From Gigaspora rosea (taxonomy: Eukaryota; Glomeromycota; Glomeromycetes; Diversisporales; Gigasporaceae), in NCBI GenBank assembly GCA_003550325.1, contig QKWP01000791.1, positions 97,769 to 161,768 on the forward strand: a stretch of DNA of 64,000 bases, given 5' to 3'. The notes below the pieces were generated by a model, which saw only the letters and a list, made by a program, of their open reading frames with translations, was not told where the DNA came from and searched no databases. Below, one piece after another: positions 26,096 through 37,688 of the stretch. Each line of letters starts with the position of its first letter. The first letter of the stretch is position 1. The position numbers and the translations under genes are program-made.

Positions 26096-27239
26096 GTTAA
26101 ACGCGTCACAAAAAAAAAAAAAATTGATGATCAATTATCTATTTATACAATATATTCTAAAAATAAAAATAGGTGTAAAATCATAAAACGCGTAATTATA
26201 ATTAGCATAAGCCAATAACTAGTGGTCATATTCCTCAGGTTTGGGCAAACAATTCGATCCGGTCATTGCCAGTCTCGACGGGATCATTAAAAATTGTTAC
26301 TTATTCTTGATCACAAACAAAGCCCAGTGGGCTTTTTAGACAATATTTCATGGCTGTGTGATGTGGGAATTAGTCGATCTAAAATTCGAAGCAAGGGTCT
26401 ACCACGAGCCTATGAAGCGATAAAGTTTGACCATTTCAAAATTTAATTGGACATTTAGAAAAGATAAACCTGCTCATGATATTTACAAGTGAGTAAATTC
26501 AGTAAAAAAACAGATTCGAAATAATTTATTTCTCAGCCATATATTAACGTAAAGTTCGAAAAGAAGCCTTGACAACTCACCGATTATTCATTATCCTATC
26601 TCGTGTTACTTTATATCCAAGCCTCTAATTCTATTCATCATTTTAAAAACTTTTCGCGTTTTTTCCGTGTATCACTCAAATTTTTCGAGTCGATAAAACA
26701 AAACAATAATAATGACTCACTTCACATATTCGCTTCCTAAAACGAATATCATTCTCGCATGACACGCAAATCATTATTTTGTTTATTCACAGATGTGATA
26801 TATTTTTTTCGGTCAGAGTCCTGTACCACAAATGTATAGTGTTCATGTATCGAACACGATTTCTAGAATTTTAGCTAAGAAACAAAAAATTTTTTGGGTC
26901 ACAGCCCAAACTACCACAGATGTTTGAACATCTGATAATAAATATAATAATATTATTTTTTCATTAATTATGTTAGGCATCTGACAAAATATTTAAAAGC
27001 CAAGAATTCCAATTGTTGATCCCGTTCCTTAAACTTACCCAAAATTTAAAATATTATAAAAAAAAAAAATGTTAACATAACTCTCATTAAAATAAATTGT
27101 ATTTAAAAAGAAAAGAAAAAAAAAGAATGTTTTTCTTCTCAAAATCATCTTGTTAGCACATCTTAGCAACTGTGATCAATTGCTCGCTAACAAGATGCCG
27201 CACATTGTCGCAGGAATTTCCAGATATATATAGAAAGTC
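26096..27239. other. Intergenic, no gene supported
   Basis: A stretch at 26220-26450 is less AT-rich and may be coding-derived (for example NISWLCDVGISRSKIRSKGL in one frame), but no family could be assigned. Confidence 0.4.
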
Positions 27240-27575
27240 TATATGTTCAGGTTGTCCGAATTATATAAAAATCAAAGGCTTTACATTCCTTTTTTATAAC
27301 AATATTCGACTTTGTTTTTACTGTATTAACCCCAATTCCTTTTTCTCGACACCAATTCCTTGTTCATAACAATAACCAACATTAAATGCTCCTTGAGCAA
27401 CACCAAGGTCGGCAGATTTTACATAAAATTCAAAAGCTTGATATTTGTTTTTCTCGACTCCAATTCCTTTTTCATAACAATAGCCAACATTAAATCCTTT
27501 TTGTGCAGCACAGGCTTTATATTTGTTTTTTCGACTCAATGTTAATATCGGCGGATTTTCAAAGAACCCTAAAAA
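27240..27575 (-). pseudogene. Sel1-like repeat fragment
   Basis: Two good Sel1 units are read on the minus strand, FNVGYCYEKGIGVEKNKYQA (about 27495-27436) and FNVGYCYEQGIGVEKKE (about 27385-27335), with DLGVAQGA as linker. A third, degenerate unit follows toward 27240 after a stop. No start codon context. It lies about 0.6 kb downstream, in the same orientation, of the broken kinase (28163-31012). Kinase-Sel1 neighbours or fusions are common in this fungal group, so it may be the kinase gene's former 3' part. Confidence 0.75.
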
Positions 27576-29135
27576 TTAAAGGATATTAACCGACTGGTTG
27601 GAGTGGGAAAATTGATCAATTCATATATTTAAAAAAAATTTAGCCACATAATAGTTCAATAATAGTATTTGTAAAAAAAAAGTAATCAGTTAAAGGGTGG
27701 GGTAATACATAATTTTTGATTTTTAGGGTACTTTGTGGGACAGTTGACTATGTCGTTAGGGCTAATTTTGATTGTACCCTAAAATTTTAGGGCTGTTGTC
27801 CCTTAAATTATAAACTTAAAAATAAAAAAACAGGACTATCCTTGGCGCATTCATGCCTCAGTTTGGCAGCCACCTCTAGAATATCCAATTACATTAAATC
27901 AAATTTATTACTATGTATAAATGTTGTATATTTTTTGTGTGGCTGAATTCACCCAAAAATATTATGTCTATTTTCTATGCAAATTGTTTATGTGGATGAA
28001 TATACCTGACATTTTATAATAATTCTATGTTATATGTATAAATAATAATAATGAATAATAAATTTATACCTTAAAGCACTCAACTCAATAATCTAAATAC
28101 CAATATACTTAAATAATAAATTTATCTAAATATAAATACTGTAAACTTAATATAACACTTACCGAGAGGAATTTCAACAGAATCGATAGGTTTACTTTTT
28201 AAAGTTCCTATTATAGCATAATTAGTTTTAAATGAAAATTTTTTGAAATAAATACCTTTAACTGCACTTGATATTCTTTAGTTTTTATTATTTTGCTAGT
28301 GTACATAGAGTCTGGTTGTTTTGGTGAGATAATTGGCATGTTTTGATTTTTTTTTATCAGCTTCCAGGAATTGCATTTTAATTTTATTTGCATCATCTGA
28401 ATCCTCCATGTTTTCATTCCATTCGTAACCAAACTGTACCAGTGTTGGCCCATTTATATGTCATATAAATTTTTTTAAATGATCATAATCATATAGTTGT
28501 TAAATCATAAATCATATGATTAAAATCATATGACATATGACTATTTGTCATGATCGATATGATTATAATTTTATTATGACATGATTAATAGTCATATGAT
28601 CTATATATATGTTTAAGCAATTTTCAAAAAAAATGCATACAAATTGCTCTCGATCTTTTAACATAGAAATAACAAATATATAATATATTTATATATGATA
28701 ACATACTACCTAATAAAGCAACACATATGGATTCTACGTACAGTACGTACGTACGTACATACAACTTATTACTAGCATATTAATGAAACTAGGGCTAAAC
28801 GCTGAACTAGATCCCGACAATACCCGACCCGGGTACCTTTCTGTAAAAATCTACCTTTATGATAATTTGTGTACGATCGGAATGTCGCAATAGATGACGC
28901 AATAGATACAGATTTGACAATCATGCGGACGATCAAAAATGTCGCAATAGTTACATGGCAGATCAGGAGTGTAGTAATGCGCAAGTAAACCCCTGCGCGT
29001 TATTTCGCGAAAATACTAGTTATCTATATAGCTAAAAGTCATAGATCATATATACTTGCATGATCTGTGACTGGTCATGTAGATCATATTGGTCATATAA
29101 TGTCATAGATCATATATACTTGCAAAATGACTATA

Positions 29136-29528
29136 TGGGCAATGGACTAGGAAAACCCGTCTTTGAAGGGGGTTTTCCATTTTGAGAAAATGGCGATTAT
29201 TTGTCTGTGAAACCTAAATTTTACCCCTGAATTTTTTGTTTATTTTTAGATATCAATTACTGAATAAACAATGTCATGTGATTATGAACCACTGATTGAC
29301 CAATCTAATTTAATTGAGTCGTCAATCTTTGGTTGTAAATCTATTTTTAGAAAACGTTCGTTAAAAAATTGGTTTACATTCAAAGTTAAAATATCTCGAT
29401 AAATTATTATATTAATGTAGGGTAAAAAGTGAAATACATATAGATATAAACCGGAACTTTAATTTGAATCAAAAATCTCGAAATTGATAAAAAAGTCTCA
29501 AAGACGGGTTTTCCTAGTCCACTGCCCA
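29136..29528. mobile_element. TA-flanked MITE, family C, nested
   Basis: Inverted ends TGGGCAATGGACTAGGAAAA and (complement) TGGGCAGTGGACTAGGAAAA, both continuing CCCGTCTTTGA. TA on both sides (29134-29135, 29529-29530). 393 bp, no coding frame. Confidence 0.9.
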
Positions 29529-29569
29529 TATGATCTATGACTAGTCATATAGATCATATTGGTCATATA

Positions 29570-29891
29570 TGGGGTGCGGACAATAGAAACAGCCCTTTTT
29601 TACATTTTTTTGAAAAATGAGTTTTTATTAGATTCATATAAATTTTGACATGATTAACATTTTTCAATTATAAATGAAAGTCGGTTTGCGTAATAAAAAA
29701 TCAAGATAATGTAAAAGAAAAATTACACGAGGCTTCGCAGAACCAACATATCACGAGATTATCCGATAGTCACCTGCTACCTTTAACCAATCAAAATCGT
29801 GAAATTTGATTAATCCCGGATCAGTCCGAAAATCAAAACAAATGATTAAACTCAATTATCTCAAAATAAGATATCTATTGTCCGCACCCCA
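29570..29891. mobile_element. TA-flanked MITE, family B copy 2, nested
   Basis: Ends TGGGGTGCGGACAATAGAAA and (complement) TGGGGTGCGGACAATAGATA. TA on both sides. The interior matches 11807-12147 in inverse orientation, for example AATGAGTTTTTATTAGATTC and CGGATCAGTCCGAAAATCAA. Confidence 0.9.
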
Positions 29892-31289
29892 TATGTCATA
29901 GTCCAACACTGAACTGTACCAGCATTAGGTCGTTTTTGTGGATCAGAATCCATGCATTGCCTAGCTAATTCAATATAGCAATCCGGAGTCCCAGGAGCAA
30001 ATTCAGGCCGCAGTCCGATGCAAATGCAAATCTTTACTGCGAGTTTATCATCAAAACTGATAACCATCAAAGGATCTTTGTCCAGTTGACATTTCAAACA
30101 TAATGACTCCAAAGCCATAAATATAGCCTTTTTTGCAAACTTTTGACCTAATAATACTTCCGGAGCAACATAAGGCAAGACTCCATAAATACCACCTTCT
30201 GTATCATTTTCATCTGTTTTTTTTAGATAATCCTAGATCTGAGATGTAAGATCGCTGACTTTTTACTAATGCCGTCATCTTCATCTTGTAAAATATTACC
30301 ACTGTGGAAGTCTGCATGAATATATCCAGCTCCACCAGCTCTTTGAATTTGTAATAAATCTGCTAAAAATCTTTAAGTAGTTTTAATTTAATTTGCCAGG
30401 TAAGATCTCGAAATTTCATCCTTAAAAACTTATGAAGACTTCCATTATCGGCATATTGAAATACCATCAAGTATTCATTTGTTGCCGTGTTTGAGTTAAT
30501 CCGTATATATTAAGCCTACTACTGTGGTCTACATTTCGCATGATTTCCAAACTTTGTAAGTTTATATAAATGAATTAGTCCAATATGTGTTTAATAAATT
30601 GTGCAATGATTTAATTTACTCTTTCAAAAAATCACGAGGATTTTTCTTGGAACCGGATAAGGTCTTGAGTGCAACAGTGCTATTTTGTTCACGTGATCTT
30701 ATACACTCAAAATTGAAGTCATCATCATGATCATTTTTCTTAATTGTATTGTTTTAATCTTTCGTGTACCATCTAACCAGATTGCAGAAAATACAGAGCC
30801 AAATCCTCCTCCTTCGCTAATACAATTTAGTCTATCCATTGAATCTTATATTCATATTTATTAGTTCTAAGTAGATGTTCTTTCATACAATTATCGATAT
30901 CCTTTTTTCCACTTGTCCATTCTCGAATTGTTGTGTCGGGATCACATGTTTGACATCATGCTCGCAACGTGTTAAATTCATTACAATATGCACATTTTCC
31001 GTAATTTGAACTTCTTTATATTATTAATTGTATTATATTATATTAGTTAATATGAATTCTTAAATTTAAATGCAAATAATTGAGATATTATATGGTTAAG
31101 TCTTAGACCAATAGATCACAATTATTAGTCTTAAGACCAACTTGGACCTTAAAAAATGGACAGTTCTTAGTCTAAGACCAGACCGGCCTAATTAACTCTT
31201 AAAACTATAATAAACCAGACCGGAACTGGACAAAATGAACCAGTCTGAACTAGACCAGACCTTTAACATTTTAGTAAAAGAATTTTTAT

Positions 31290-32165
31290 ATGATACTCAC
31301 CGATTAATTAACACAAATATAAGAAATTAATAAATATCATGAATTTGAATTGCTTATTTTAAAACTTAGATTAACAAATGCTCTTATACTCACTCAATAA
31401 ATTAACACAAATATTTATGAACTTGGATAGCTTATTTTTAAATATTTAGATTAATAAATAGTTTTTATACTCACTCACTAATTATCGTGAATAAAATGAA
31501 ATTAAATAATAAATATTTATAAATTGAATAACTTGTGAATATTCTTTATACTTACGGTCTAAAATAAAATAAATGGTAAATATTCATAAACTTTAATAGT
31601 TTATTTCAATTAATAAATGTTCTTCATACTCACGCACTAAATTAATGCGAATAAAATAAAATTAAATATAAATATCCATGAACTTGAATAGTTTATTTTA
31701 ATTACTTAGTCACAGACTAAATTAACACGAACAAAATAGTAAATATTCATAAACTTGAATAATTCATTTTAAATACATAGATAAATTAATGTCCTTTATA
31801 CTCAAAATTAAATAGTACATATTCGTGAACTTATTTTAATTACTTAGATTAATAATTATCCTGAACTAACCTACTAAATTAACACGAATAAAATAGTAAA
31901 TCTTCATAAACTTGAATAATTTATTTTAAATTCATAGATTAATTAATGTTCTTTATACTCACTCACTAAATTAATGCAAATAAAATAAAATTAAATAGTA
32001 TATATCCATGAGCTTGAATGGCTTATGTTAGACACTTAGATTAATAAATGTTCTTTACATTACTGACTAAATTTATACGAATAAATAATCAATATTCATG
32101 AATTTGAAGCTTATTTTAAATAGATTAATAAATATTCTTTATACTTACGGACTAATGTGAATAAA
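31290..32165 (-). repeat. Array of ~9-10 degenerate ~100-bp intron-like units
   Basis: On the minus strand each unit starts GTGAGTATAAAGAACATT or GTAAGTATAAAG, and ends about 80-90 nt later with TTAATTTAG. Examples of the start are near 31400, 31475, 31555, 31630, 31945 and 32147. Between lies TTCATGAATATTTACTATTT-type text. These ends coincide with splice donor and acceptor consensus. The array sits between a Sel1 start exon (32290-32633) and the kinase head (31012). Confidence 0.6.
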
Positions 32166-32289
32166 CCGATTTCAAGCACATTATTAAATAGAAATTACTG
32201 CAAACAAATCGATTTTTATAATTACCGGTAATAAAATTGTGGCGAAAAATTTGAAAAATTAAAATACTTAGAAACGCCAATTACGAATT

Positions 32290-32633
32290 GTAACAAATAG
32301 TAGTTTTTCGAATTCCCATAGAATTACCAGCTTCAGCAGATTTTAGATAATACATAAACGCTTTGTGCTTATTTATTTCAACATCAATTCCTAAATAATA
32401 GAAATAGCCAATTTGATACACTCACGTTAGAATTGTTCATCTCTGCAGATTTTTGATAATGAATGAATGCCTTATTCTCATCCTTTTCAACACCAATTCC
32501 ATATTCGTAACAATATTCCTTCTGAATCATTTATATCAGCCGATTTTTGACAATCGATGAAGCTCAGTTGATTAAAAGTATTGGTGATTTTAATAATTTC
32601 ACCTGATAGATTATTATCTTTCGTATCTGACAT
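32290..32633 (-). pseudogene. Sel1-like gene start, frameshifted
   Basis: ATG at 32633 opens MSDTKDNNLSGEIIKITNTF, an N-terminus typical of this group's Sel1 proteins. Then come CYEYGIGVEKDENKAFIHYQ (frame changed, about 32515) and YYLGIDVEINKHKAFMYYLK (about 32410). Two frame changes break it within 110 codons. Whether it once continued into the kinase downstream is unknown. Confidence 0.7.
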
Positions 32634-33671
32634 CTTATATCCAAAAAATTATATATTGTATGAGAAGAATTAGTTTCATTGAAATGTTGAATGTGTAGTA
32701 TAAGTACCCAAATCTTTATTAAGTATTTTACGTTCGTACATGCTTGTGTACATATCAGATATGATTTCTTTGGCTTTGTATCACCAAATAAACGTTAGTT
32801 GACTATCAGTTAAACCGGATAAACGCTAGCTTAATCAGCTTGGAATACTACGTTACCAAGTTCATTTTCTCATCTTTAAATTATCTTATTACTGAATTCT
32901 TTCTCGTCGGATAGAAAGAGATAGAATTCATTTCAAAGAGTATGCAATGAATCTGATTAATCATAAACAATCAAAATACCTTTTTTTTTCATCGTCCTCA
33001 CTCTACACCTCTCAAAGACCAAGTGTAACTAGATCATGCTTTGATCAGATATCCTTTACAGAAATTTAGGACAATGCAAGTACACAGTCTCTAAAATTCC
33101 AAAATCTTTCACTGTAATCTATGCGAACGACGTCTGGTAGTTAACATGTCTTCAATAAGAAACAAAAGGCGAAAAAATGATCTTTGCTAAATTATTTTAT
33201 AAATTATTTAAAAATTGTTAGAATAGTTGCGATTAGAATAGATAGAATAGATAGAATGCATAGAATACGCAATCTATCGCGTACTACCGGTAACTGCCAG
33301 AATGATGAAATTTAAAATTCTTTTTTACCGCATCTTTTTGGTATGATGTATTACTGTGTCAATTACCGATAAAAATATTTATTGTAATAAATCGTAAAAA
33401 AATTATGATATATATTTATGGATCGTTCATTATTTGCATCGATTTAGCTTTTCACTTTCCACCAGTTGCACTATTTCGTTGATATGAAAACTTATCAAAC
33501 TTTAAGAGATTTTTAATGGAATCGATGAAATATTTAAATGCTGCATATTAATAGTGTTAATCATAACCATTTTAAAAATACAATTATAATAAGAGCAATT
33601 TTATAAGTATAGTTAAAAGATTATTAAAAAATATATATATAATCAAAATCTAAATATTTATAAAAAATATA
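32634..33671. other. Intergenic, no gene seen
   Basis: AT-rich with a GATAGAAT microsatellite-like run near 33235. It would hold the promoter of the Sel1 fragment and the 3' flank of the glycosyltransferase; no signal was identified. Confidence 0.5.
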
Positions 33672-35905
33672 TTAATCCTGTTTATGGTTCCAAATACATT
33701 GCAAAAGAAAAGTCAAAACACCAACAATTACAAGAATAAAACTACCATAAATATCTAAATACATTCCTTTAAAAAACCCCATTCTAGCATCAGGAGTAAT
33801 CCATTCTTTTAATAAACCTTCATAATCACCCGACATTTCAATTATTCCATAATCATCATAATCATCATCATCATCATCAACAGTATTATCCAAAGAAATT
33901 AAAGAAGAAGAATGTAAAACGAATTCAATTAAATCAGCAGCTCTATGTTTTCTTTTACTATTAATTCTTACCAATAATTTAGTCTTTTTTAAATTTTTTT
34001 GTAAAATTTCATCATTTAAAATTTTAAAAATTTTTCTACCACATGATTAGTAGAAAAATAATTTGGAAGAGTTAAAGCAACACCTAAACCAACTAATTTT
34101 TCTGAATTACTTAATTGATCAAAAGATACAGGAAAAATTAACATAGGAGTTCCTGTATATAAAGATTCATAAGAATTTGTAATATCCCCAGTTGTTAAAA
34201 ATAATTTTACGTTTGTTTGATTTAAAATAGAAAATTGAGAATCAAATTTTGTAAAATGTAAATCAGGATGTTTGTTTGATAAAAGTTCAGAAACTGATAA
34301 AGATTTTTTATTAGAAAAGGTTATTTGAGTAGAAGAAATAGGTTCTTCATTAAAAGATAATGATGGTGAATACCAGATTGCACCATCAATCATCTCATTT
34401 TGAATAGATTCTACTATAGCATGTAGAATGATTAAATTTGTTTCGTGTCTTATAAAAGTATTTGGATTGAATGAAATGTATAAAATTCGAGAATGGGAAG
34501 ATATGAATGAAGAAAGTTTGGGTGTGATTAATGGATATATATCTTGCATTACAGGTCCCGATTTCCTAAATCATTTTTAAGAATTAATGTTATAACATTA
34601 ATATTTTTCTTTAAAAAAAATAATATAAAATTGAGGTTTACCTGAACAAGAGGTGGCAGAGGGTGTGGTACCTATTAACAAAAATACATATGTTGATATC
34701 AATATCAGATATTAATGTAAACGAAATTTTTTTTTTAAAAAAAAAAAACCACACCTCAAGGCCAAAAAAGGTATTAACCAAGACTAGTGAATCTTTTATT
34801 CTTTCAAAAGGATTATGAACAGGTTTAATTCCAAGAGTATACCTTAACTTATTTAATTCTTCAATAGATAACAACATTTCAGAGATGGATTTAATAGATT
34901 CGATAATTGCACACCTAAACCTGTTAATGAACGACTCTTTTTCCATATTAACATGACAATTATACCAAACTTCAGATCTGTAAGGTATAAATGGCGTTCC
35001 TAAATTATCATTATCGTTATTGTTATTGTTATGCAATTAAAAAGTAATCAAATAAAAAAAAAAAAGGTAGTAATTTTAAAAATACAGTATTTAATCAAAT
35101 TATAAACTTATGAAAAAAAAGAGCAATTCAGTACCTAACATTTGAGAACTAAAACCTACGATAGGTTTTTTTAATGACCATGCAATATCCAAACAAATGT
35201 CATTAATTATAAAAATGTTACAAAAAAATAAATCAGGTTTAATCATCTGGATTGCAAGTTGATATGTTTCAAAGTAATCTAAATATTTTTTAACTAGTAA
35301 TTTACACAAGCCAGAAATTTGTTTACGATTAAATGTTTTCTGATACAATTCTTGATATGTGGCATCGGATTCTATTGAAGGACCGGTTGAAATTTGATTA
35401 ATAGTTGGATATTCTGATGATGGTAATAGATCCCCAGGAGCTATTAATGTTACCTTTATTTGTAAGATAAAGAAATAAGATTAAAAAAAGATTTCTGAGT
35501 TGCATTTCTGAGTTGCATTTCTGATTTGCATTTTTGGTTTGCATTGCATTTCTGATGAGTTGTAATTCTGAGTTGCAATTCTGAGTTATATAATTCCGAG
35601 ACTTACATTGTAACCACGTTCAACTAATATTTTGCAAATTTCTAACATTGGACGAATTTGATTCCATTCTAATTAATAAAAATTCAACACGTTCAATTAC
35701 TTTTATGATAATTACTTTATATTAATTGAAAGCACTTTAAAAATAATTTACCTCCAAAAAAACTTCCGACAAATATTTGTTTGGGTACACCAGTACGGTC
35801 AATATCCATGGGATGTTTTGCTAACCGAGGCGCAGCATTTTTATTCTCGGTGACGCAAGAAATTCCATCGTAGAAGATATGACCAGTATTTTTCAGAAAT
35901 ACCAT
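33672..35905 (-). CDS. Membrane-anchored UDP-glycosyltransferase-like protein (GT1), six exons, two frameshifts
   Basis: Exons on the minus strand: 35905-35752, about 35676-35614, 35453-35135, 34999 to about 34718, about 34671-34642 and about 34567-33672; introns have GT..AG ends and phases fit. Read in order: MDIDRTGVPKQIFVGSFFG, NQIRPMLEICKILVERGYNV, TLIAPGDLLPSSEYP, FGLEVPHPLPPLVQ, ILYISFNPNTF, then FLTTGDITNSYESLYTGTPM and FPVSFDQLSNSEKL. The C-terminus has a single membrane segment SFILVIVGVLTFLLQ, so the enzyme would be membrane-bound with a lumenal or extracytoplasmic catalytic part. Family enzymes move sugar from UDP-sugar to lipid or small acceptors. Oddities: the N-terminal catalytic His position reads Gln (NQIRPM) and the HGG of the donor site reads TGD. 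One-base shifts lie near 34555 (GGG) and 34025 (A run). They may be sequencing errors, but an inactive copy is more likely. Confidence 0.8.
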
Positions 35906-36129
35906 TTATTATTTATTTTTTGACTTACTTTTATTTGTTTGTAATACAAACTAATAAGGAAGACATGAAAAACAAAAAGAAAACAGGAAAAACGAAAGAT
36001 TTTTTTTTTTTTTTTTATCTTTGCCAATGCACCAAAACCGAGAATCCTTTTTTATAAGTTATATGCAAAGATATGTTTTGGGTAAATGTACGAAAAATCT
36101 TATATAGGCAAGTGTGTGTGTACGTACAG

Positions 36130-36790
36130 TACCAGTATAACAAACCAAGAATTCTCAAACCTAAAAAAATATAAAAGACTTATATCCAAAAAAAAATCTA
36201 ATTATTATGGAAGAGTCTTAAACTAGAAAGACAATATAGAGGACTAAAATATTTTACTATATATTGATTATACTTGTAGTTAGCTTAATGTTCTCATGAC
36301 ATGCATCTTTTAGCGCCTTTTCTAATGCTTTTTCTCCTTTGAATCCAATATTATTATTTTCTAGATTCAAATCTCTTATCGTAGTGTTTTTACGAAGAAA
36401 TCCTCGTAACATCCTCCCTCCATTTTTATTAAATCGAAGTTGGTGAATGCTGAAAGAATTTATGGCATTGTTTTTACAAAGAGCTTTTGTTAATGCTTTC
36501 AACCCTTTTCCAAGAAAGCCTGATATGATATTCAAAATAGTTAATGTTTTATTATCGTTAATATTCTTAATTAATCCATCAATTGATTTAGATATATCTC
36601 TATGACAGATTCCATCAGAAAAATATTTTTACCAGTTCGTAAAAGCAATCGAATTAAAGAATAATTTATTAAATCTTCGGGAGCAGTTCCTACTTCTGTT
36701 TCTTGTCTATTTGTAATCCAACACCTAACTCCCTTATATAGATCTTTCGCAACGTAAGCGATAAAGTTTGTATATTCAAAGAATAAAGTT
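36130..36790 (-). repeat. Inverted, partly deleted duplicate of 42366-43705
   Basis: Homology with the plus-strand F-box/LRR locus starts at GAATATACAAACTTTATC and continues past the stop codon into the 3' flank (TAATTAGATTTTTTTTTGGA, then GAATTCTTGGTTTRTTATA). The duplicate lacks two internal stretches. It therefore moved as genomic DNA, not as a spliced transcript alone. Confidence 0.85.
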
Positions 36791-37185
36791 CCTACAAATA
36801 CCAACATTAAAAAGTGCAAAATTTTGAGATTTTTTATTTGATAGGCATTTATGTGTAGATTGCCATAACCGTTTTTATGTACAGTACCTTGAAACTGATC
36901 TCCTCCATCTAATAGTAATGAATTTTTATTCTCTCTTCTTAACCTATCAATTACCGTTTTATGTCTAGCGATTCCACCAAAACATCTATTCTCTTCGAGC
37001 TGTTTCGCTGTACAGTCCGTGAACTCTTCATTAATTTGATCATAATGTGAGTGAACATCGTTTGTATGAATAATTGTTAAATTCCAAATATCATTGTTAT
37101 TTACAGTTGGTGTATATAAAGAATAAGTATATAGTGGTATGAATGACAGAAATGAAGATACTACGATTACGACAAAGATTGGCAT
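36257..37185 (-). pseudogene. Chimera: 5'-nucleotidase N-terminus fused to an F-box/LRR gene fragment
   Basis: ATG 37185 starts a hydrophobic signal segment (MPIFVVIVVSSFLSFIPLY). The metallophosphoesterase start LTIIHTNDVHSHYDQINEEF follows, then RCFGGIARHKTVIDRLRREN and LLLDGGDQFQG. A GT..AG intron follows (36887 to about 36792). The next exon opens GTLFF, as expected for 5'-nucleotidases, and at about 36778 switches to EYTNFIAYVAKDLYKGVRCW, homologous to the F-box/LRR gene at 42126-43564. The F-box-derived part then lacks about 81 bp, shifts frame (FSDGICHRDISKSIDGLIKN), loses most leucine-rich repeats and ends KALKDACHENIKLT. Only about 100 of the ~550 residues of a nucleotidase remain, so no enzyme activity is expected. 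Confidence 0.85.
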
Positions 37186-37413
37186 TATGTAAATTGTGAT
37201 TCAGAGTAATAAATTGTGATTCAGTGTAATCAAAATCCTTCAACTCGATATTATTCATGTCTTGAAGATTCAATAATTAATGTCTTGTGTCTTATTTTAC
37301 GTGTTCAATTTTTTTATAAACTTTTCGTTTTTGATCATATGGGCCGATTTTTGTGATTTTAGTGATGTTTACAAAAACGTGACTAAGATCTTCAACAAAT
37401 ATTACCAATCAGA

Positions 37414-37688
37414 GGGGTCGTCTAAAGCCAGGTGCGTTCACGTGATATAAAGCCAATCAAATCGTAAAATTTGATCTTTACCGACGAGACAAAAACAAAG
37501 AAAAAAAGTGAAAAACGCCGAAAATACAAATAACGAGTGTCTAAACCTACCTAGGAGCATTAATAAAAAATGTCGGGAAGACAATTTTACTTATAAGTCA
37601 AGCCCTAACCCTAACCTCTAACTAACCTTACCCTAATTTTAATTAAATAATCAAAAACATATAAACGCACCTGGCTTTAGCCATCCCC
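37414..37688. mobile_element. MITE family E copy 1
   Basis: Begins GGGGTCGTCTAAAGCCAGGT, ends (complement) GGGGATGGCTAAAGCCAGGT. The 8-bp target duplication CAATCAGA stands at 37406-37413 and 37689-37696. It holds a CCCTAACCCTAACC tract near its right end. The superfamily is undetermined; the 8-bp duplication would fit hAT, but the GGGG end is atypical. Confidence 0.9.

Larger units (their letters stand above)
28440..29911. mobile_element. hAT-type element inserted in the kinase gene
   Basis: The ends are CAGTGTTGGCCCATTTATAT and (complement) CAGTGTTGGACTATGACATA. A perfect 8-bp target duplication AACTGTAC stands at 28432-28439 and 29912-29919. Removing element plus one copy rejoins the kinase text across the site. 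No transposase inside. The body is rich in TCATATGAC/ATATGATC words and contains two younger TA-flanked MITEs (29136-29528, 29570-29891). The 70-codon frame at 28772-28984 is not coding. Confidence 0.93.
28163..31012 (-). pseudogene. Protein kinase-like gene, split by a hAT insertion
   Basis: The minus strand carries, in order: a Cys-pair head GKCAYCNEFNTL..CQTC (about 31010-30945), WTSGKKDIDNCMKE, the glycine loop GGGFGSVFSAIWLDG (about 30825), VALK lysine (about 30675), YLMVFQYADNGSLHKFLR (about 30475), catalytic loop YIHADFHSGNIL (about 30335), SDLGLSKK (about 30235), PYVAPEVLLGQKFAKKA (about 30175) and DPQKRPNAGT (about 29955). The text resumes beyond the insertion with NKIKMQFLEADKKNQNMP and PDSMYTSKII (28380-28290), the tail usual for Rhizophagus kinases of this type, ending at a splice donor near 28163. 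The invariant Lys, HxD and DxG are kept, but at least four frameshifts and the 1472-bp insertion exclude a working product. Confidence 0.88.

Noticed and set aside
26220-26290. tRNA-like B box (ATTCGATCC)
   Set aside because: No matching acceptor stem, A box or anticodon arm could be built.
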